Shown here: piece after piece, positions 28,991 to 64,000 of the stretch
Layout: every line of letters begins with the position of its first letter
How positions within the stretch are numbered: the stretch's first letter is position 1
Origin: Anoplopoma fimbria
Taxonomy: Eukaryota; Chordata; Actinopteri; Perciformes; Anoplopomatidae
Length of the DNA: 64,000 nucleotides
Direction of reading: 5' to 3'
Assembly: GCF_027596085.1 (NCBI RefSeq)
Contig: NC_072465.1
Span: forward strand, 5,983,102-6,047,101
Position numbers and translations under genes: made by a program
Notes under the pieces: model-generated
The model's input: the letters and a program-made list of their open reading frames with translations, nothing else
Told to the model about the DNA's origin: nothing
Databases searched by the model: none

Positions 28991-31191
28991 CAGCTTCCCC
29001 GGTCACCATGGGGTCTTCTGACCATGAATCAAGCACCGTTGTCCAAGTTAACACTTGCCTCGGTCACTTTTCCACGAGTCACACAAGGTCATTGACCAAT
29101 ACATACTGTAACGTATCAAACAAGACAGGTGAAACTTGTGGCACAATCAGTGTTTCTTTATTTAGCTTACCCACTGCTTTCTGCTATATAGTTTAGAACC
29201 ATTCATTATTCAACTATCAACATCCTACCGTGTAAATGGCTACATTATCTTAAGCCCTCATTACTTTCAGTTTAATTGCCTTACTTCATTATTTTTATCC
29301 AACTATATAATTATGAACAAATTTGTCTTAATCCCTTACTTTTGCACTGCAGCTTCATCATTTATATAATATGGCCCTTAGGAATAGATTTTGAAATAGG
29401 ACACTTGTAATTGACACAAGTTCATGCATGCTGGCTCATTGTCATCCTGAGTGTGTTTATATGGACGTGAGTATCACTGTTATCCCTGGCTCATCCCAGT
29501 TATGATCATGTTTAGGTTTAAATGATTACGTTCTCATACACATACACGGCATGATCCAAATCTGATCATAAACGGTATGCTCATATCCATGTAAACATAC
29601 ACATTGTTATGGCTAACTGGGACACGTCATTAATAAAGAAAGTCAAATTGTTCCAAATTAGTGATTTATTAATTCATGTGAATCTAACTGTCACAGTGAG
29701 CTTGGCTTTTTGGGGCCACTGGAGGTGTGGGGACCCTGGCTGTTGCCTGCTTTTGCTCAATTTTATTGGCAGTTCTACAATAGAATGCTACAGGGATGAT
29801 GTATTTTTTAAGGCCAACCCAAGGAAGGTTAAAAGAGGAGTTGTTAAGCGCATATCATTGGGGTACAACACATGCATAGTAAAATCTGGTCTACACTTGC
29901 CTAAGGCCTCACTACCTGGCACACAAGCGTACCCAAAAATTTAAGTCAGGATAAACGCAACTAAAGAGCACCTGAGCGGACACCATCCCTTTATATCTAG
30001 TGCCGTCTACTGTTACCCTCCAACATCCCAGCTCCAGTTACACTGTGGAGGTGCCATACCCCACAGCTCATGACTGTGACCCACTGTGCGTTCCAATACC
30101 CGTACTACCATACTGATTAGTATGCCAGAAAAATATAAAGTGTGTTCCTGTACATAGTATATCAAATGCAAATGCAATATGACAAAAAATACCTGGATGT
30201 TCTACTACATCTGGTCAGTGTGCAAGCCTGTCTGCTTTTCTGACTATTCTGACCCACAATCCTTTGCGCAGCAGCTATAGGAGAAAGATGGTCAAAGTTC
30301 AAGACGTAATGATATTAGGAGGTAGTATATCCCAATTGAATGCATACTGCATGCAACAGTATGTACTTTGTAAGGGCAGCTGCAGTATGAACTAGAAGTT
30401 AGAAGAGAAAGTATGCGTCCTGGAGCGCAGGGCCAGCCTTCATCCAATAAACTTTGGCCAGACTCAGAAGTTATCATCACACTGGTTCCCTCCACAGAAG
30501 GCCAATGGGATTTTTGCATTGGATTTTTTTTGTTGTTGCAGAAAATAAACTCTGTGGCAAACACAAATTTATGTTACTTAGACATTTTGTTTAACCAAGA
30601 TTATCTTTACAAATGAACACAGCTAGGCTATAACTGAACTACACCACGGTTACATGAGCAGAATATACACAACGAGGCTGTGACGTTGGAGTAGTTGGCC
30701 GGATGACTCTTTGTCTCATTTAGCCACTTGTTAGCATCCGCCTTTTTTAAGAAAAAAACCCCAAAAAATTCACGAGAGGTGTATTTTCTACTTTAAATCG
30801 TAGACTAAAACATTAGAATCTCTTAAAATTGTGTTAACCACAGACCTTATTACAGGCAGCTAACACATTAACACATAAAAAAACGACAACATTGACTTTG
30901 AGACGAGGGAACCGGGTTTTATGACTCATTCCTGCAGCACTTTATACTACTAACTACTGTACTAGTACATTCGTTACTTCACTGGCTGCATTTGCTTAAC
31001 TGACAGTAACTTAAGCTGTAGAATAAATGTAGGGGAGTAAAAGGCCCTTTATTGATAAGATACCCAGCTTCAAAAAGCAATCACGATTAGCAGGAAATGC
31101 TCTTTTTAAATGCTGTTTGATAATGCACAGACCATTTCAGCCCTGACTGATATGAACAGCCAGTCTTGGTAATAGCAGAGTGTTTCCCGTG

Positions 31192-31217
31192 GACCAGCCA
31201 TCCATAAATGGCTGGTC
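31192..31217. repeat. 10-bp perfect inverted repeat
   Basis: GACCAGCCAT and its complement separated by six bases. Function unknown. Confidence 0.8.
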
Positions 31218-33389
31218 GTTAAACAGTAGATATTCTCCCCCCCACCACTTGCAGCAGGAACATCAAATTTATTCTGCTGCTTTGATCTCGTTTTAAAGTC
31301 CTGAAATAGCAGGAGGCTCGGAGTGGTGTCAGCAGAAAAGCAGCTAGCAGAGCCAGCCCGTACTGGGTGGTACCTCTGCTGAATAGCAACATCAACACTA
31401 AAGCAGAACAGTTGATCACACAGCCGGCATCAGAACCAACATCCGGCGGTGTTTTTCTGATTGGACTTTTTCCCGGCACCAGCCCAAGAGACTCACTAGC
31501 TATATAGCGAGGAAATGAAAAGAGCCAGGCTCGGACATGTTTGAAGAGGAGAACTTTATTTACAACACACAAGGCAATGGCTGCAAGCCAGCAGCAAAGC
31601 TCTGTCTATATACGCCATTTATCAAGGGGGCAACTCGGGTGTGCTTTCTTCTTCCACTCTGCCTCTCTGCCACAGGGAAACCAAGTGAACTTCAGCTAAA
31701 CCCATCAAATAAACTTTCTCTGAAACTCATCGGCTTATCTGCTGACTGGCTATGACCAGGATGACCTTTTACCAATTTGATTATTATTTCAGAGCAGTGG
31801 ATCCCACCTATGATGGCTGTTTTATTACAGTAACATAGGTCCACATTTCTCTCTGGTCCATAGCAGAATTCACTATTCACTGCAGCAAAGGTTAACTCAG
31901 GTTTATTACCGGATGTTCTCATTCCTGGGACACTCCAGTAGATGACGAATCTCTCCCTCTCAATTGCCCATTCCTCTAATCTCGAGCCATAGTGGACAAC
32001 CAACACATGATCAAGTACAACTCTATTTCTCTACCTCATATTTAACCATTTTTCCCCCCCCAAACCATTTTCTAAATGTTATGCATTTTCCCTGCCGTGC
32101 TAGGTCCCCCCCCCTCTCTCTCTCTGCTGACCCTCTCTTCCATCCTACTAATCACCTCTCCACACGGCCTACCTGCATCTCGCCGCCGCCTCATTTTTCT
32201 CCCTCTCTCTTACTGCCTGCCTCTCTGCTTTCTCACTGGGTGTCTCATTAAAGGCGCTCTATCTAATGAGATTACGCCGTGGGGATTAATGGTGTGGCTA
32301 ATTGATAGACACACAGCCGGAGAGGATTAAATCCCTTTAAGTCCCCAGTGGGTTTTTTGGTGCTTCAGCTGACTAATTGAAATCACAGGAATGGACACAA
32401 ATATACTTCCTGACCTCTCCTACTCCCTCTTCTGGGGTGCAATAAAAGGACCCAAGGAGGTTTTTTTATTAGAAAATGAAGCCATATCCAAACAAAAGGG
32501 GCAAAGATTAACTGTGTAATTCCAAAAGGGAGACACTATTTCACTTAAGACTTAAAAACCTATAACTCTTGCTCTTAAAAATACATTATTTAACTGTAAG
32601 AAATAAAGATGGTCATTCAGTGTGCAAATACAAACCAATCATTTCATGAACAAAGGTAAAAATGCAGTGAATTTAAAGCTACTATATCTGGAAATTGTAT
32701 GTGTATGGGGGGGATGCAAACATTGCTGTCTAACACAGTATCTTTTTTTAATACTACCACTGGGGGGTGCAACCATCAGAAATTCCAACACATGGCAGCT
32801 TTTAGTCAAGGCTATCCGAGATAAAGCCCATTATAATTTACAACTCTGAGTCCAATTAATTTCCCATGTCACACAGTTCAGTATACACCTGAGGATGATT
32901 AATGTAGGGAATATTTTAAATAAAGATGGCACATTTTCAAAACACGTCTTGTTTATTTTCTGAAGCACACATCCAGTATCTAGATGATTGAATAAAAGAA
33001 TTCCAGGACACTGAATAATAGAACAACTATCAGCAGGCATGGCTAATGAACCTTCCTCTGTCCCGAGGCCAGAGGCCACCAGGAGGAACACATCCGTCAG
33101 AGACAATAGAGAGTGAGAGGGGAAGGCTGTGTTTTCACATATAAAAGGAGTATAACAAAGCATTTTTTAGAAAACAATCTCATGAGAAGAAAAGCAGGGC
33201 AAAACTGAAACAAAAAACATGTCCAAGCAGGCATCTTAATAAATGGAATAATGCTTCAACAGAAGACAAAGAAACAAATAATATCCACATATTAAAAATG
33301 AACCGGCTAAAAATCCCCTAAGCCCAACGAAGAGCTAGAGAAAGAGCAGCAACTTTTATGTCATCAATACTTCAAAAATAGGTATCTTA

Positions 33390-34667
33390 CAGTATTTTTA
33401 TTTTCTCAGTGTCTTTATACAGAGTATACTCATATAGTTTCCGCTGACTATTTTCACATTCTCACCACATAGTAACAAGTGCTTTGAGTAAAACATTTTG
33501 AAAAAAAAAAAAATCATGCACCTTTTAATAGTTTTGTTGGCCTATAAAAAAAACGGGAATGTTCAAGGCAACAAAAAAAAGAATATTTTTCAGATTGTTG
33601 TTCCAAGTCATTCTCAAGTTCCACCTTCTTACACCGTCTGACTACTCAGATCATGCCTACATAAGCTTTACACTGTGGAGAGAGCAACACAAAACCATAC
33701 AGGGCAGGCAAGCATCTCAACATAAAGGCTCCTAAACTCGTGAGTCCACAGAGGAAAGGCAGGCATTCTCCACTAAATAAGAAAAACCCCCACATGTATA
33801 AAAATGGTCTCACACAATGTCAGCGTGTCGACAGGTGATGCTTGTGAAAGTCAAACTGAGCAGGTCCTTGGAGGAAGAGTGTTGTCTTCCCCACAGCAAC
33901 TGTTACTGGCTCGTCTTTTAGGCCATAATTCATTGGGGTTATGGTATCCGATAGTCTGCCCTGGTTGTGTCCTTCCCTCCTGGGACTGGCTGCTGGGGTT
34001 GGTCATCTGCACCACTGTGAAGGGGAGAGGAGAGTGACAGGCAGGGCTGGTTTTTGAGGAGCGCAGCGAGGAGGGGGGAGGCGACAAGAGAACGCGCCTC
34101 CACTGCACTGCACGAATGGCAACTGATCCTGAGATAGCAGGAGTCTGATACAAAAACACACCACAAAAGGCACTTTATAAAATGACAGTGCTTCTGTTCT
34201 AAGGAAATTCAAGTTGACAGAGTGAAAGAGAGTCAGAGAGCGTCGTCCCGAAAACATTCTCTTCAGTGTTAGACTAAAGCAAGAGATGGGTTTTTTTCTT
34301 TTTAAATCATATCAGCACAAATTCACTACTCGTGTCTCTCACGACCGCCTTGATTCATCCCCAGAGGGCTCCGGGTCCAGCACGGTGAGAGAACAAAAAG
34401 AAAAAAAAAAGAAAACGTCACACTAGAAACTCGCCACTACAAAATATAAAGCCAGAATACAGTTGCGCTGCAGCGGAAATTCATGTTTGCGGGCATCGGT
34501 CGCTGTGAGCGAAGTGACGCAGCCCATGTAGGGGTCTGTTCCTCACACGTCTACCATGGAGACTGCGTCATGTTCTTGGCCCCTGCCCGGTTTCTAGGAG
34601 CATCATCCAACCGACCCCGCCTCTCCCGACTCCTGCCGCAGCCCCACCTGGCCCCCGTGCTCCGCTC
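33390..34667 (-). terminator. cdh4: Probable CDH4 3' UTR with polyadenylation signal
   Basis: Minus-strand AATAAA at 33402-33397 is the first clear signal after the stop, suggesting a trailer near 1.3 kb. Other AATAAA motifs further left (for example near 31554) would give a longer form. Confidence 0.35.
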
Positions 34668-61998
<27,331 letters not shown>

Positions 61999-62951
61999 CT
62001 GTGGAGAGAAAGTTAGTTAGCTGGGGAGACTCAGATAGAATAATCGAAAAACCGGTGCACACGGCAACAGAGAGGGTCTGGTTGGGTCAAAAGGAAGAAA
62101 GAAAAAAAAAGTGTTGCGGCATTCATTAAAATACAAAGATGTGCTTTTCAAGGTCCTTTTACGTAGACAGATTTAAAAAATGTGTATGGCACAATGAAGG
62201 TCTCCCACTTCTGTTAATACATTAAAATAATATCAAAAAGAAGTAAGAGGGTTCAGAAAAAACACAAGTCAATCAGACTTTGCTAATTGCTGTGACATTC
62301 TCTGCTCTTCGGCAAGCATCTTTTAGAGTGAGAGCTATTCCAGAGCGGAGCACAAAAACACAAAAAAAGCTGTTAAATAAGCCCCCTATTTCAGGCTACG
62401 CTGTTCTATCATCTGTATTGCGAAAGCTGGGGCAGGCAAAGTTTCCTCCTCTGCAGAGTCCATTTAGTAATGAGCGGCGCTGGGTCTTCTGCAATTTCCA
62501 CCATCCATTATTTCAGCCTTCAGCGGCACCGTGGCTGCCCTTAATGCTCCGATGCTCTTTCCCTATTTGTCTTAGAATCACGGATAAACACTGCCATTGA
62601 GGGCAGACAGCACAGCAGTGGCGAGGCAAAGTGTGTGTGTGTGTGTATGGGTGTGTGAGCGTGCATGCTTGGGTAAAGAGTGTATGTTTGTCTGCGTTTA
62701 ATTACAGGTTTATGTGTGCGTCTGTATGCAGATGCGTGTGTGTGTTTGTCTTCGGAGCACGTATAAGGGTGAGGCGCCCCGTGTCCCCGCATCTTCCCCG
62801 AGCAGAATTATTGATTTGCACGAGTTTGTCAGCTGGGCTCACAAATGCGACCAGGCAATTAGGAGCACTTTGTGCTGGGAAGAGGAGAGATCACCTCGCC
62901 TCTCTCAAAGGGTTCTGTGAAAATGTCACTTTCCATCAGGCAGCTATTTTC

Positions 62952-62986
<35 letters not shown>

Positions 62987-64000
62987 ACTGCATCCAGAAA
63001 AATACTATCAGCTCGCAGGAGGGGGACAGCAGAGAGAAGAGACGGCTGGAGCACTAACATGCTTGAATGAGAAGACAGTGTAAGTAGAGAAAACTTCAAA
63101 GGAGGGAGACAAATACATAGGAGCTGCTGAAGTTTAAAAAAGCCGACGGAGAAACACAGAAAAGGACAGAGTGGTAATTATAACGCCTACATGTTGTAAT
63201 TTAAAAATCATTTCACTGTTTTCATTTAAGTGAGCACGAAAAAGCGTCTCAGCAGCTAATGCATGAGCACTCTGGTTACCTCAGAGGGCACGACGGAGGA
63301 TGGTGGGTGCCATGTTGAGCATGCATTAAACCGATGTTCAATTATCACATCAGAAGCAATCAAAATAAGTCAAACTCACCTCTGCTGTACACTAAAACAA
63401 ACAAAGCTTGTATTTTTTAGTTTACAGCAGAAGTACGTTTTGCTTCATAAGTGTAACGTCTCAGCAGAGCTGCTGGACTGGTGGCAGATCCGGCTGTCCC
63501 TTGTGGGCCTGAGCAGGTAGAGGTGTCTCCATTCTCATAATTGGGTCTAGAAGGCACCATCATCCCTGTGACAGCCTGTATGGACGGGATAATTGTAGCC
63601 ACAAATTCTATTTCAAACGTCATTAAGTTTCAAAGCAGGATTTGTCACTTTTTTTCCAGGAAGGAAAAGAAAAGAGTCCTAGGAAAGACAGGTAGAAGAA
63701 AAATAATTACGTCTATTCCACCGAGGACGGCGTCAATATATATATAATATATATATAATCAGCCTCTCCAGTCCTGTAGGGATGGAGAGGATGTGATGTG
63801 GAATCAGAGGAGTCAGTGCTGCTACCTTTCATTTCAACAGGGAGGATTCTGTGATATGATGATGGTGCACTTTCCCATCCAAAGAGGCGCGGCCATGCCT
63901 GAAAGGGTTAATCTCTAAGCCGGTTTAATTCCTCTTTAATTTGAACACTAATTCCAAATCCTAATTGCTTTTTCCGCCAAAATCGCTGGAGCTGAAAATT
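61999..64000 (-). other. cdh4: cdh4 intron continuing past window edge
   Basis: Intron upstream of the exon 7-equivalent; contains GT-rich and CTG repeats. The next exon upstream is not within the window. Confidence 0.6.
62955..62990. repeat. (CTG)10 repeat
   Basis: Ten CTG units, one CTA, one CTG; intronic, not coding. Confidence 0.97.

Noticed and set aside
31964..32330. Overlapping Ser/Pro-rich ORFs in the TAF4-CDH4 gap
   Set aside because: They arise from a pyrimidine-rich stretch with CT runs; no homology or splice sites.
33851..34257. Minus-strand ORFs of 75-102 residues left of the CDH4 stop
   Set aside because: They lie in the probable CDH4 3' UTR; no start context or family match.
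62631..63083. 150-residue ORF with Cys-Val and Leu runs
   Set aside because: Produced by GT-rich and CTG repeat DNA in an intron.

Overview
This window is vertebrate nuclear DNA, almost certainly from a ray-finned (probably percomorph) fish. The genes are split by GT-AG introns and encode vertebrate-specific products. Long CA/GT microsatellites, an intact Tc1-type transposon, a tRNA-derived SINE and several interspersed repeat families of a kind common in spiny-rayed fish are spread between the exons. No CRISPR array, operon or bacterial feature is present. All exon models come from reading splice sites, reading-frame phase and protein similarity by eye; no search was run.

There are four protein-coding genes. 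(1) A cadherin-26-like gene runs on + from before the window to about 8.1 kb; 14 coding exons are visible, from the first cadherin repeat to the stop. (2) LSM14B (RAP55B, an mRNP/P-body LSm protein) is complete on - at 8516-10475 in 8 coding exons. (3) TAF4 (TFIID subunit) is on + at 12007-20682 in 16 coding exons, with an NRF1/YY1/CCAAT-type promoter just upstream. (4) CDH4 (R-cadherin) is on - from 61998 down to the stop at 34668; 10 coding exons are visible, corresponding to human exons 7-16, and the 5' part lies beyond the right edge. As I recall human 20q13.33, CDH26, CDH4, TAF4 and LSM14B sit together there, so this looks like the same syntenic block.

Layout: 0-8.1 kb CDH26-like; 8.5-10.5 kb LSM14B, tail to tail with it; 10.5-12.0 kb a divergent intergenic region between the LSM14B and TAF4 starts; 12.0-21.9 kb TAF4 with its 3' UTR; 23.18-24.81 kb a Tc1/mariner element whose 346-codon transposase is open and whose long inverted repeats nearly match; 24.8-33.4 kb a gene-poor interval with one CpG-containing candidate promoter near 28.9 kb; 33.4-62 kb CDH4 with large introns. 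TAF4 and CDH4 are arranged tail to tail.

The genes act in separate processes: adhesion (the two cadherins), mRNA storage and translational control (LSM14B), and transcription initiation (TAF4). Points worth a second look are a GC-AG intron in the CDH26-like gene; a non-standard acceptor and a divergent N-terminus in TAF4; a CDH4 acceptor abutting a ~98-bp GT repeat plus a tandem donor on the same exon; two candidate nested antisense exons/genes inside cadherin introns (4.8-5.0 kb on -, 51.6-52.6 kb on +); and a 19-bp hairpin in the last TAF4 intron. None of these is proven, and I did not find a clearly new biological system.
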